A DNA stretch of 33,836 nt from Rickettsiales bacterium (GTDB lineage Bacteria; Pseudomonadota; Alphaproteobacteria; Rickettsiales; Deianiraeaceae): contig CANDYN010000002.1 in the NCBI GenBank assembly GCA_947424985.1, forward strand, positions 1 through 33,836. The letters run 5' to 3'. Shown here piece by piece: positions 16,001 through 25,428 of this stretch. Below the pieces are notes generated by a model. It saw only the letters and a list, made by a program, of their open reading frames with translations, was not told the DNA's origin and did not search any database. The position numbers were made by a program, and so were the translations under genes. Every line of letters begins with the position of its first letter. Position 1 is the first letter of the stretch.

Positions 16001-17551
16001 CTACTTCTTTTGAGTCATTAAATTATTCGTTGTCTTGGAAGCATTCTCGCCAAGAGTGTGATATTCGGAATTTGGCGCGCTTGGCTGCGTCATGCCAGTC
16101 TCGTCAATAGTTTTTCCTAAATCCTCCTCAGCTTTAGCTATATCATAATTATCTCCCGCAAGTTGATTCTTTTGGTCGTTTTTATCCGGACTATTCATAT
16201 CTTCCTGTAAGGGCTGAGCCTCCGGTTCGTCAATCAAAGACTGGATATCTTTAAGAGCATCCTGCTTTTGGTTGAAGATGAAATACTCCCTTCTCACAAG
16301 CGAAGCGCTAAGAGCTATCGGATCAAAACCAAGTCCAGTTTTCTTGGAACCAACGTTTTCACGATCAGTTAAAATGATTGCAATTTTATCGATTGGATCG
16401 TAATCCATAATCAAACCAAGAGTTCCGCTGTTTCCATTAACTAATTCATCGATATTAACAGACGTTTTTGCAAAATCACGGATCAAAATAAGCTGAGCAG
16501 GCTTGATTTGCTTTGCAGGATTTGTAATCTTAATCGGCTCAAAATATTGCAAGAATTCGTTATACTCAGACAGAGCATTGACAATATGCGAAGCAACGTA
16601 ATCCTGTCCATATTTAATCCTATGGAAAGCTAAAAAGTGCTCTTGCGTAATATTTGGCTTTATATTAAATATTTTTGAATACCAAGGGGAATATTTAAAG
16701 TCTTCAGAGAACTCTTTTCTTGCATTGCGAGAGAAGGTATAAATATCGTCGTAAGCGTTATTTACCAAGGTAAATCCATAAGAATTATTGCCCAATTTTT
16801 GCACATATATCGAATTCTTAACTTGTGAATATGCATCCGAAACAATAAATTTACGCGGTAAAGGTAAAACTTTAAAGCTGTAAGTCAAATCAGCAAACGT
16901 TTTATCTTTTTTAATCTTATTTTTATACCCTTCCGGATCTATTTTTACATATATAGCGTTTAAAATATGCATTAAAGAATTCAAGCTTTTATCGCCCGAA
17001 ATATCTTTCTTATCGCTATGACAGAAAAATACCTTTCCACTGCTAAGCGAAATTTCAGGCGGTAATTCACCTTTCAAAAAGTTATTTTTATATTTTGTAA
17101 ACAACGCAATTCCGCTTGATAAATTGTCAACGGAAATTTGATCAATAAATTTTACAACACGATCTTTCGATGAAATCCCATATACAGTTGCATCAGAATC
17201 TTTTATATACTTTGCAATAATCTTATGATTGTTAATTTCATCCTTCATTAATTTTATAATATCCAAAGAAATGGATTCAAAATTTGCTTCCGAAATATGT
17301 TTTTCCCTAATAATCGACAGTAAATCATAAACGTCTTTTACGACAATGGTATTGATAAATTTCTCATATTGTAAAGCGGATTTTAAAGTTTTGTCTTCAA
17401 AGCTATCCGCAACTTGAAGATTAAATTTTTCTTCGGTTAAAACGTAAGGGCAAGAATCAGAGGCATTGTTTGCAACGTAACCGCTAATACTTGTACAGGA
17501 AGATAAAAATAGGACTAAAGCGGATAAATAAGCAAATTTATTTTTTGTCAT
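16001..17551 (-). CDS. Predicted lipoprotein of unknown function (516 aa)
   Basis: N-terminal MTKNKFAYLSALVLFLSSCTS lipobox-like; overlaps the upstream DUF1013 gene. Confidence 0.75.
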   Translation of the reverse strand: MTKNKFAYLSALVLFLSSCTSISGYVANNASDSCPYVLTEEKFNLQVADSFEDKTLKSALQYEKFINTIVVKDVYDLLSIIREKHISEANFESISLDIIKLMKDEINNHKIIAKYIKDSDATVYGISSKDRVVKFIDQISVDNLSSGIALFTKYKNNFLKGELPPEISLSSGKVFFCHSDKKDISGDKSLNSLMHILNAIYVKIDPEGYKNKIKKDKTFADLTYSFKVLPLPRKFIVSDAYSQVKNSIYVQKLGNNSYGFTLVNNAYDDIYTFSRNARKEFSEDFKYSPWYSKIFNIKPNITQEHFLAFHRIKYGQDYVASHIVNALSEYNEFLQYFEPIKITNPAKQIKPAQLILIRDFAKTSVNIDELVNGNSGTLGLIMDYDPIDKIAIILTDRENVGSKKTGLGFDPIALSASLVRREYFIFNQKQDALKDIQSLIDEPEAQPLQEDMNSPDKNDQKNQLAGDNYDIAKAEEDLGKTIDETGMTQPSAPNSEYHTLGENASKTTNNLMTQKK

Positions 17552-18116
17552 GAGCGAAAATAAAATTATCGACGGCAGTGGGCGCTGCTGGTTTTCCGGC
17601 AGGGCGAGACACTATAGTTTTTTCATCAAGTTCCTTTTGCGTACAAAGCCCCATAATTACAGGGTTTTTAGCAGACAAACCTTTAATTGCAGCGTGACTC
17701 CCATCTCGTATCTTCCCAACGGCATTAGCAGTCGCGCCGCATAAAGACGATATTTCCTTGTCGCTAAGATGGTTATATTTGATCAAAAGATATAAAGCTC
17801 CACATAAAACGTCTGTTCTTTTTGCCATTCCAACATATTTCCTTCCTTTTGTTTTTGTGTTTATCACAGTTAAAGTATCAGGTGAAATGTTTAAACTAAA
17901 TTCCTCATTTTCTTCACATCTTGCGATTTCCTCTGGTGTTAATTGAAAATTCTCAAGTGGATTTGATTCAGCGATTATAACTTCGCCGTCAGCAATTGCC
18001 TCAACTTCCATATAATGTATCCCACAAAATTCAGCAATTTGGTCGAAAGTCAAAGATGTATTATCAATTAACCAAGACGCAGTTCCTTTTGGGTTTATAA
18101 TATATTGTTTCGCCAT
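17538..18116 (-). CDS. DUF1013 / TrcR-like transcriptional regulator
   Basis: MAKQYIINPKGTASWLIDNTSLTFDQIAEFCGIHYMEVEAIADGE ... RTDVLCGALYLLIKYNHLSDKEISSLCGAT is typical of the alphaproteobacterial DUF1013 family. Confidence 0.85.
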   Translation of the reverse strand: MAKQYIINPKGTASWLIDNTSLTFDQIAEFCGIHYMEVEAIADGEVIIAESNPLENFQLTPEEIARCEENEEFSLNISPDTLTVINTKTKGRKYVGMAKRTDVLCGALYLLIKYNHLSDKEISSLCGATANAVGKIRDGSHAAIKGLSAKNPVIMGLCTQKELDEKTIVSRPAGKPAAPTAVDNFIFAHDKK

Positions 18117-18159
18117 ACTAAATTACAATTTACAGACTATAAAAGCATTTTTTATAAAA

Positions 18160-19482
18160 TCAAGTTATATTTTTACTATAATACATTTTTTTATCGCACT
18201 TACCCGTTAAAAGGTCAATATACAGCGGAGAAAACGCCTCTCCCGTTACATTTCCAAGAGTTCTTATCGGTCCGATTATTTTGTCTATCGCAAAAATTAA
18301 AGAAACAGCTTCAATTGGGTAATTAAGCGTCGTAAGTACACCGGAAAGTATTATCACAGCGCCACCCGGAACTGGAGGGGAGCCAAGTGAACTTAAAAAA
18401 CAAACTACTCCAATTGTAAAATAACTCGATGGAGTCAGTGGAATCCCAAAAAGTTGTGCGACAAAAACAGTATATAAAGCCAAACAACAAGCTGTTGCAT
18501 TCATATCAATGCTGGTTCCGATTGGCATTAAAAGTTCAGCAGAGGACTTTGTTCCGCCTAAGTTTTCATAAACATTTTTCATGTTCATAGGCAGGGTCGC
18601 GGCGCTACTTCCAGTTGCCAAAGCAAAGATTTGAACCGGAATCATCTTTCTTATGAAAACGAACGGATTCACGCGGTGCCTCGCCCAAAGCATAGCGGGA
18701 TATAAGACAAAAACCATAAAAATAATTGCCGAAACCGCCGTAAAAAGCAACTTAAATAATACGCTAATTGTTGAAGCGTTTTGAGATCCGGCTATCCACA
18801 CTACCAAACCAAAAATCCCGAACGGAGCGAATTTCATTACAATTTTAATCATGGCATACATAACTTTCGCCATATTTTCAATCCCGGCGATAAACGACTC
18901 ACCAACCTTCTCACGTCCAATTGAAACCGCAACTGCAAATATAATTGCAAAAAACATAACCTGCAGTAAATCAGCGCTGCACATAGCCTGGAAAGCATTA
19001 TCAGGAACCATGTGTAAAATTTTATCCCCAATTGAAACGTTTGCAGAGGCAGAGGCAAGGAGGTTCTTCGTAGAAGAATTAATCGAAAGAGAGTCAGGAT
19101 TAAATCCAGAAACAATCCCCGGTCTAATAATAATTGCAACAACAAGCCCCGTGATAACACCCAAAATGTTCGTAATTGCAAAAAGCCCTATCCCTTTTTT
19201 TGCGGCACTCCCGAGTGCAGTAAGATCTTTCATGGACAAAATCGCTGAACTGATTGCAAAGAAAATCAATGGAACAATCGTCATTTTAACGAGATTTAAA
19301 AAAATGTCCCCCAAAATCTTAAAATCAAGCGGAACTATTCCAATATTCACATACCTAAGTGAAACGCCAAATGCGGCAGCTATAATTGCAGCAAGAAAAA
19401 CCTGTCCGCCAATTCCAAGAGCAAAAAACTTTCTAAGCGGAAGCAATAAAATGCCCAATACCAAACGCAAAGATTTATTCAT
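18160..19482 (-). CDS. Dicarboxylate/amino acid:cation symporter (SLC1-like)
   Basis: LPMNMKNVYENLG, SLGSPPVPGGAVIILSGVL, DKIIGPIRTLGNVTGEAF motifs; start taken as MNKSLRLVLG, leaving a 1-codon gap/overlap with the next gene. Confidence 0.9.
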   Translation of the reverse strand: MNKSLRLVLGILLLPLRKFFALGIGGQVFLAAIIAAAFGVSLRYVNIGIVPLDFKILGDIFLNLVKMTIVPLIFFAISSAILSMKDLTALGSAAKKGIGLFAITNILGVITGLVVAIIIRPGIVSGFNPDSLSINSSTKNLLASASANVSIGDKILHMVPDNAFQAMCSADLLQVMFFAIIFAVAVSIGREKVGESFIAGIENMAKVMYAMIKIVMKFAPFGIFGLVVWIAGSQNASTISVLFKLLFTAVSAIIFMVFVLYPAMLWARHRVNPFVFIRKMIPVQIFALATGSSAATLPMNMKNVYENLGGTKSSAELLMPIGTSIDMNATACCLALYTVFVAQLFGIPLTPSSYFTIGVVCFLSSLGSPPVPGGAVIILSGVLTTLNYPIEAVSLIFAIDKIIGPIRTLGNVTGEAFSPLYIDLLTGKCDKKMYYSKNIT

Positions 19483-19484
19483 AC

Positions 19485-20717
19485 TTAACCAATAACGGCA
19501 AAGGACATAACGCAACCTTTGTATGGACTGTCATTGTCCGATTTTGCATATCCATTAGCATTCCAAATATCTCTGTTTGCCTGAGTATTACCCGCGTTAC
19601 CCATGAGCCCCCAAGATACGTATCCAACATCTGCAGCTGCAAGGTGTGCTCCGTAAGTTGTACAGCCAAACACTTCTGCAGCAACTTCCGTTCCGCCGGC
19701 ATAAGTCGGACTGGAATTAAAAGGAACAATATCAGAACCAAAAACCACAGAAGTTGGCCCGTTTGGTAAGCCATCATCGATTTTTTTATCAAGTTTGTAA
19801 GCAGAACTTGCAGATAAAGCGGCAACCGGAGTGTAAAACGGGTGATCATATCCACCAACCGACTTCGCATAAGCTGCATAAAAATTACCCGATGTATTTA
19901 AACATGCCCCAGCTGTGGATGGATTTGCAGTCAATGAACCTTGATTTGCTTGAGGACCTGCACAGCTTCCGGTCTTGCCCGAAGCAAAAAGCTTTGCATT
20001 TGGAAGACTGCCATAGCTAAATAGAGTCAATTTTGGAATCATACTCCAATTAACCTTTCTATTAATTCCAGTTGTTGGACTTGAATATATACTACGAGAC
20101 ATAACTCCACCTGTATCTGTAATCTTATTGCTTATTGTAAATAAAAACTGCCAAGCAAGAGAATTGTTAAAACCTGCTTTTGGTAAGTGTCCACGCATTA
20201 CAATCTCATAAGCCCTAGGCCACATGTTGCCGTTCGCAGTAAATTGTGCTGTTGTTAGTGGATAAATGGGATTGGAAAGATCAACTTTTCCATAAATTAA
20301 ACCAAAAGCCTGCAATTGACGAAATACAAGATCTGATTTGGCATTTGAAACATTACCGGATCCAACGACTGTATTATTTGGATATATGGTGGCATCTGCA
20401 TCCTTTACAAGTGATGCCGGATTTTGTAAAGACTCAATCGTAGTAATATCAGATATAAGCATTGCCCTTAAAGCATTATCCGGCATGTTCTTAATTATTG
20501 TTTCAGCCGGAAGATCCCCTGGCCAATAATCGTACATAGCTTTAAATTTAATGGCAGCTTCAGAATATTCACGATATTCCTTAGCAATTTTCGTAACCTC
20601 TCCGTCCTCAATAAGACGTAAAATACCAAAAGCCGTAATTGCAATAATCGCAATAATAACTATCAAAATTACCATTAATTCAATTGATAGAAATAGTCCT
20701 TTCTTAATTTTACGCAT
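19485..20717 (-). CDS. Prepilin-like (type IV pilin/pseudopilin N-terminus) protein, 410 aa
   Basis: MRKIKKGLFLSIELMVILIVIIAIIAITAFGILRLIEDGEVTKIAKEYREYSEAAIKFKAMYDYWPGDLP: G|xxxxE type III signal-like start and hydrophobic helix. Confidence 0.75.
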   Translation of the reverse strand: MRKIKKGLFLSIELMVILIVIIAIIAITAFGILRLIEDGEVTKIAKEYREYSEAAIKFKAMYDYWPGDLPAETIIKNMPDNALRAMLISDITTIESLQNPASLVKDADATIYPNNTVVGSGNVSNAKSDLVFRQLQAFGLIYGKVDLSNPIYPLTTAQFTANGNMWPRAYEIVMRGHLPKAGFNNSLAWQFLFTISNKITDTGGVMSRSIYSSPTTGINRKVNWSMIPKLTLFSYGSLPNAKLFASGKTGSCAGPQANQGSLTANPSTAGACLNTSGNFYAAYAKSVGGYDHPFYTPVAALSASSAYKLDKKIDDGLPNGPTSVVFGSDIVPFNSSPTYAGGTEVAAEVFGCTTYGAHLAAADVGYVSWGLMGNAGNTQANRDIWNANGYAKSDNDSPYKGCVMSFAVIG

Positions 20718-20782
20718 TGTTTAAAAACAAGATCAGAATATCTTGACAATATTTTTTTTAATTTGCAAGAATTATTTAAGGC

Positions 20783-21748
20783 TCAATCAAGATACTCCTG
20801 ACAATCTTCATCAAAAGGCTCAAGTAAACACTTGTTTGATGCAGAATTTATATTAAACTCTTGAAACTCGCGAGAGGAATAAGTGCCGTTTTTTATCAAA
20901 CTCAACCTTTGGTTAACGGAAAATGTTGCAAATTGAAAATACATATCGCGATAAGCTTTATATCGATCAAGCGAATTTGCGTTTAAATCATCTGTCGTAT
21001 TCAAAACCCCGGCCCGCAAATCAAGAGCCTTAAATGGAAAAACAATGTAATTATATTCACTTTGCCTAAGAGTTTTTCCAACCATGGAATTTTTGTTAAG
21101 AAATCTAAATGCGATCGGTAATTCTTTTGTGTTAAATAACCCATTTAAGTAAAAACCCATGGGAAAATCTATGGCACTTCTCATGAAAGATGGACCTAAA
21201 AACGGTAAGGTTATGTAATTTCCCATTGGAACTCCATATAATGCTAAAGAATCGCTAAAATGCTTGTCAATCGGACGAAGCCCAAGTTCTGACGCAACAT
21301 CAAATATTCCAAAAACCCCAAGAGTTGTATTTATAATAAATCGCCAAGATAATATCCCAATACTCTGGCTGTCCGCCTGACTTGTGGAAATTATAACGCT
21401 ATACGGAGTGAGAAAATTGGTTAAAAAATTTGAAACCTTGCCGCGAAAATCGTCAGAAGTTATGGAAATATATTTCCTTGTAACCGGTACGAGAAAAATA
21501 TCATCAAAAAACATGTTAAATGCAAATATTTTTCTATTTATTGGCTCATAAGGATCCGGCGTTATAGCCTGCGGTGTATCAAATTCAGCAAATTCAGCGT
21601 CATCAGCATTTTCATTTAATTCCGCAGAAATCGCGTTTTGTAAGAAAAAAGCAAATATAGCAATGAAAAGCAAAAAAATTCGTTTAAAAGCAAACAAAAT
21701 CAAGGATATACGTTGTGTAATACATAAATTAAGATTTTTAATAAGCAA
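20783..21748 (-). CDS. mlaA: MlaA/VacJ family lipid-asymmetry protein
   Basis: DPYEPINRKIFAFNMFFDD, GVPMGNYITLPFLGPS, TDDLNANSLDRYKAYRDMY are MlaA hallmarks. Confidence 0.93.
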   Translation of the reverse strand: MLIKNLNLCITQRISLILFAFKRIFLLFIAIFAFFLQNAISAELNENADDAEFAEFDTPQAITPDPYEPINRKIFAFNMFFDDIFLVPVTRKYISITSDDFRGKVSNFLTNFLTPYSVIISTSQADSQSIGILSWRFIINTTLGVFGIFDVASELGLRPIDKHFSDSLALYGVPMGNYITLPFLGPSFMRSAIDFPMGFYLNGLFNTKELPIAFRFLNKNSMVGKTLRQSEYNYIVFPFKALDLRAGVLNTTDDLNANSLDRYKAYRDMYFQFATFSVNQRLSLIKNGTYSSREFQEFNINSASNKCLLEPFDEDCQEYLD

Positions 21749-21983
21749 TAAATTTTATCAAAACGAGTAAAATTCCCTGAATTATCGAAAAAATTGACAT
21801 CATTTTATATAGCATTTTCGTTTGCATTCTATATAAATCCTCTTTTGTCGCAAGCCTCTCGATACTTTCCTGAATTGCTTCCTCAAAAACCTCTCGTATT
21901 TGCCTAATTTGTAAAGCGGAAAAACCGACATTTTTAAGTTTTGCAAAAATAACCTTCCTATTATTATAATCAAAATTTTCCAT
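21738..21983 (-). CDS. Small coiled-coil membrane protein, DUF1640/CCDC90-like
   Basis: REVFEEAIQESIERLATKEDLYRMQTKMLYKMMSIFSIIQGILLVLIKF. Confidence 0.6.
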   Translation of the reverse strand: MENFDYNNRKVIFAKLKNVGFSALQIRQIREVFEEAIQESIERLATKEDLYRMQTKMLYKMMSIFSIIQGILLVLIKFIAY

Positions 21984-22095
21984 ATAAAATTAACAATTTA
22001 TTGACAATAAAAAAGATTTTTTTTCGTGGAAGCAAAAAATATATTGATTTTTGATTTTTTAGTGTTTAGATTAAATACGAGATTTTTTAAAAAAA

Positions 22096-22854
22096 ATGCG
22101 TGGAATATTATTACACACTTTTTATTCGGCAAAACGAGACAAACTTGTTCTGGGACTTTTGTTTGCTATGGTAATCGGATCTTTTATCGCAGCCTTCCTT
22201 GGGTCAACCTCTCTTGTTGAAAATGATCAAATGAGAGTTATATACTCTGCTACAATTTGCCGATATATAATCATGATAGGTATGATGGTCTTTATATCGT
22301 TTCACATGAAAAAATTGTTTGAAAATAAAGAAATGGATGTAATGCTTTCAAGGATTCCATCGAGAAGCTCAATTGTTATCGCATTTGTAACGTCCTTTGC
22401 CTTAGTTGCCTTTGTTGTTGTGGGATTTGCAGCCGCAATTACAATGCTTGTGTATCTTAAAAACTTTGTAAATATTCTATATTGGGGAGTTACCGTTGCA
22501 CTTGAAAGCCTGATCGTTGTGTCCTTTACAACCTTCTTTTGTATAGTAATGAGAAGCCCGTCCCTTGCCCTACTTATGACCTTTGCAACATATATGATCG
22601 GACGAATTATCGGTAATTTTATTGCATATATCGATATATCAAGCGCAAATACTTCCTTGCTATCAATTTCGGAAGTTACCCTAAAAACGCTATCCATAGT
22701 TATGCCAAGGCTTGATTTGTTTGGAAAAACGGATATTATTATACACTCAAATTATGACCTTAAAGGCTTCTTGGTTATACTTGCTCAAAGCTTAGTATAT
22801 TCAATGTTCCTTACCTTGCTTGGAATTTTCGATATGAGAAGAAAAGAATTTTAG
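22096..22854 (+). CDS. ABC-2-type transporter permease-like integral membrane protein
   Basis: About six hydrophobic segments and overall arrangement; no ATPase adjacent. Confidence 0.5.
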   Translation: MRGILLHTFYSAKRDKLVLGLLFAMVIGSFIAAFLGSTSLVENDQMRVIYSATICRYIIMIGMMVFISFHMKKLFENKEMDVMLSRIPSRSSIVIAFVTSFALVAFVVVGFAAAITMLVYLKNFVNILYWGVTVALESLIVVSFTTFFCIVMRSPSLALLMTFATYMIGRIIGNFIAYIDISSANTSLLSISEVTLKTLSIVMPRLDLFGKTDIIIHSNYDLKGFLVILAQSLVYSMFLTLLGIFDMRRKEF

Positions 22855-22861
22855 TTTTTAT

Positions 22862-23632
22862 ATGAAAATTACGTCTTGGGAAACAGAAAATAAGTTTGTA
22901 AGAAGAACGCTCTTGATGTTCTTTGCTCTAAACTGTATTGTTTGGTTTTTGTTTACAAAAAACATAAGACCGGATTTAACCATAACCCCGGCTCCTCCCG
23001 GAAAACACCTCCTAAAACTCTTCTCAATGGGAGATGATCTGTTTATTTATAGATATTTCGGATATAAAATTCAAATGGCGGGAGATGACTATGGAACAAC
23101 AACCCCCCTTAAAGATTATAGTTACGATAAACTTCAAAAATGGTTCTTCTTACTAGATGAATTTGATGGTGAATCAGAGCTAATCCCAACCCTCGCCGGA
23201 TTATATTTTTCAAATTCACAAAATAGAAAAGATAATACATACATAGTTGATTATCTCTTGTTTTTTGTCAAAAGAGATGTTAATAAAAATTGGCGCTGGG
23301 CTACGACGGCTCTTTATCTTTCAGATGTCAAATTAAATGATCAAAAAAGAGTAAAAGAAGCAACCGATTTGATCTTACAGTCCGATCCAACAAAAGTTCC
23401 ACTCTGGGCGAGAGCGCTTGGTATCTTTATAACACAAGAAGATGATATCTGCGCCTCAATAGACTTCTTAACGAAAATCAGTGAAAAGGAAATGCAAGAT
23501 ATACTTGAAGATAAAATCATTGCAGCCGGTGGAGAACGGAATCCGTTTGCACCGCTAGTCGTCAGAAGACTGCAAGCGATAAAGAAAAATCCACTTGCTG
23601 TTAGAAAGTGTCTTATGAAAAAGTCTAAATAA
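22862..23632 (+). CDS. Hypothetical protein with N-terminal TM helix
   Basis: ORF 7 bp downstream of the permease; no domain recognised. Confidence 0.65.
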   Translation: MKITSWETENKFVRRTLLMFFALNCIVWFLFTKNIRPDLTITPAPPGKHLLKLFSMGDDLFIYRYFGYKIQMAGDDYGTTTPLKDYSYDKLQKWFFLLDEFDGESELIPTLAGLYFSNSQNRKDNTYIVDYLLFFVKRDVNKNWRWATTALYLSDVKLNDQKRVKEATDLILQSDPTKVPLWARALGIFITQEDDICASIDFLTKISEKEMQDILEDKIIAAGGERNPFAPLVVRRLQAIKKNPLAVRKCLMKKSK

Positions 23633-23683
23633 TTTGTAAAAATTCTTTGACAATAAAAAAACCTGGTTTATCATAAATTACGT

Positions 23684-23760
23684 GGCGGATGTAGCTCAGT
23701 TGGTAGAGCATCGGTTTGTGGTACCGGTGGTCGCGGGTTCGAGCCCCGTCGTTCGCCCCA
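23684..23760 (+). tRNA. tRNA-His (GTG), G-1 and CCA genome-encoded
   Basis: G-GCGGATG...TAGCTCAGTTGGTAGAGCA-TCGGTTTGTGGTACCGG...GCGGGTTCGAGCCCCGT-CGTTCGC-C-CCA; full cloverleaf, anticodon GTG. Confidence 0.96.
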
Positions 23761-23848
23761 TTGTAAAAATGCATAATACTACAAAAGATGAAAATGATTG
23801 ACATTTAAGTATTACGGTATTACCATGTATACATGGGAAATTTATTTT

Positions 23849-24094
23849 ATGTTATCAATTGCAAAACTGACAACAAAGTATCAAGCAAGCATACCGAAAA
23901 TTATTAGGGAAAAACTACACATAAATGCCGGGGACTACTTAGAATTTGACGAAAGAGATGGCGAAATTGTTATCAAAAAAGCTTCTGAAGTGTTTGATAA
24001 AAACACATTAAAGTTGATGGAAATTAGCTTACAAGAATGGAACTCTCCCGAGGATGACGAACAGTTTGCATATCTTTCAAAGCTTGTAAAATAA
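23849..24094 (+). CDS. AbrB/MazE-like antitoxin
   Basis: MLSIAKLTTKYQASIPKIIREKLHINAGDYLEFDERDGEIVIKKA is a SpoVT-AbrB swapped-hairpin domain; internal ATG start. Confidence 0.85.
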   Translation: MLSIAKLTTKYQASIPKIIREKLHINAGDYLEFDERDGEIVIKKASEVFDKNTLKLMEISLQEWNSPEDDEQFAYLSKLVK

Positions 24095-24096
24095 AT

Positions 24097-24432
24097 ATGT
24101 TTAAACCCTTTGATATCGTAATTACGCCGTTTCCGTTTGTTGATGTGATCGGCAAAATAAAATACCGTCCCGCACTTGTGATTTCCTCGGAGGAATACAA
24201 TCAAAAAACTAATTCCGCGATATTTTTAATGATTACCTCAGCAAAACACTCAAGTCTATGGAACGATTATGTGATACAGAATTATAGTAATACCAATTTA
24301 CAAGGCGGTTGCGTCATTCGCATAAAAACTTTTACCTTAGCTAATGAAATTTTAAAAAACAAAATCGGCAAACTTAATAAAATTGATATTATAAATGTGC
24401 AAAATATTCTTAAAAACGTGATTACCCTATAA
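24097..24432 (+). CDS. MazF/PemK-family toxin
   Basis: GKIKYRPALVISSEEYNQKTNSAIFLMITS, 2 bp downstream of the antitoxin. Confidence 0.85.
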   Translation: MFKPFDIVITPFPFVDVIGKIKYRPALVISSEEYNQKTNSAIFLMITSAKHSSLWNDYVIQNYSNTNLQGGCVIRIKTFTLANEILKNKIGKLNKIDIINVQNILKNVITL

Positions 24433-25428
24433 ACTCCCCAAATAATACTCAATCGTTTCAAGTATCGCATCCTCAAAAGCAATAGAATGCCTAAACCCAA
24501 GATCCAATTTCGCCTTTTCCGATGAAACCGCATATTTCATGTCATGCCCAAGCCTATCCTCAACATGCGTAATTAACTCCTTATAATCCTTAACTTTTTT
24601 TGATGGATGCAACTTATTCATCGCATCGCATATAGCCTTGACAACGTCAATGTTTTGCTTTTGACAATCCCCGCCAAAACAATAAGTCTCCCCAATTTTA
24701 CCTTTTTGCATAGCAAGTAAAACCCCGTAAGCGTGGTCGTCAACCCAAATCCAGTCGCGAATTGCAAGCCCGTGTCCGTAAATCGGAATCTTTTTATTAT
24801 TTACACAAGACATTATCGTTTTCGGAATTAATTTCTCAATATGCTGCCTTCTTCCATAATTATTCGAACAATTCGTCGTAATGCAAGGTAACTTATAAGT
24901 ATGTAAAAAAGCGCGAACTAAATGATCAGAGGCTGCTTTTGAAGCGGAATAGGGCGAATTCGGTGAATATCTCGTCTCCTCCGTGAAAATCTCATCGTCT
25001 CCAAGCTCAAGTGTTCCATAAACCTCGTCCGTAGAAACGTGTAAAAAACGAAAATTCGATTTATCTGATAATGAGTTATAATACCCAAGACAAGTCCAAA
25101 GTAAGTTAAACGTCGACTTTACGTTTGTGTCAATAAAAACCTCAGGTGCTGAAATTGAATTGTCAACATGACTTTCCGCCGCAAAATTATATACATGCTC
25201 AATTTTGTTTTCCTGTAAAATCCTTAAAACAAGATCTTTGTCTCCAATATTTCCCTCGTAAAAGCTAATCCTGTCCTTTATTTCCTTAAGATTAGACTCG
25301 TTTGCCGCATAGGTCATTAAATCCAAAATTGCAATTTTTGCCTCCGGAAATTTTCTTGCATATAAATGTGCAAAATTACTCCCAATAAATCCCGCACCAC
25401 CGGTAATTAAAACGTTAAAACTCTTCAT
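24427..25428 (-). CDS. rfbB: dTDP-glucose 4,6-dehydratase
   Basis: ITGGAGFIGSNF, HVSTDEVYG, YSASKAASDHLVRAF, NNYGRRQHIEKLIP. Confidence 0.93.
   Translation of the reverse strand: MKSFNVLITGGAGFIGSNFAHLYARKFPEAKIAILDLMTYAANESNLKEIKDRISFYEGNIGDKDLVLRILQENKIEHVYNFAAESHVDNSISAPEVFIDTNVKSTFNLLWTCLGYYNSLSDKSNFRFLHVSTDEVYGTLELGDDEIFTEETRYSPNSPYSASKAASDHLVRAFLHTYKLPCITTNCSNNYGRRQHIEKLIPKTIMSCVNNKKIPIYGHGLAIRDWIWVDDHAYGVLLAMQKGKIGETYCFGGDCQKQNIDVVKAICDAMNKLHPSKKVKDYKELITHVEDRLGHDMKYAVSSEKAKLDLGFRHSIAFEDAILETIEYYLGSL

Noticed and set aside
18851-19495. 214-aa ORF antisense to the symporter
   Set aside because: Shadow frame opposite a well-supported SLC1-type transporter gene.
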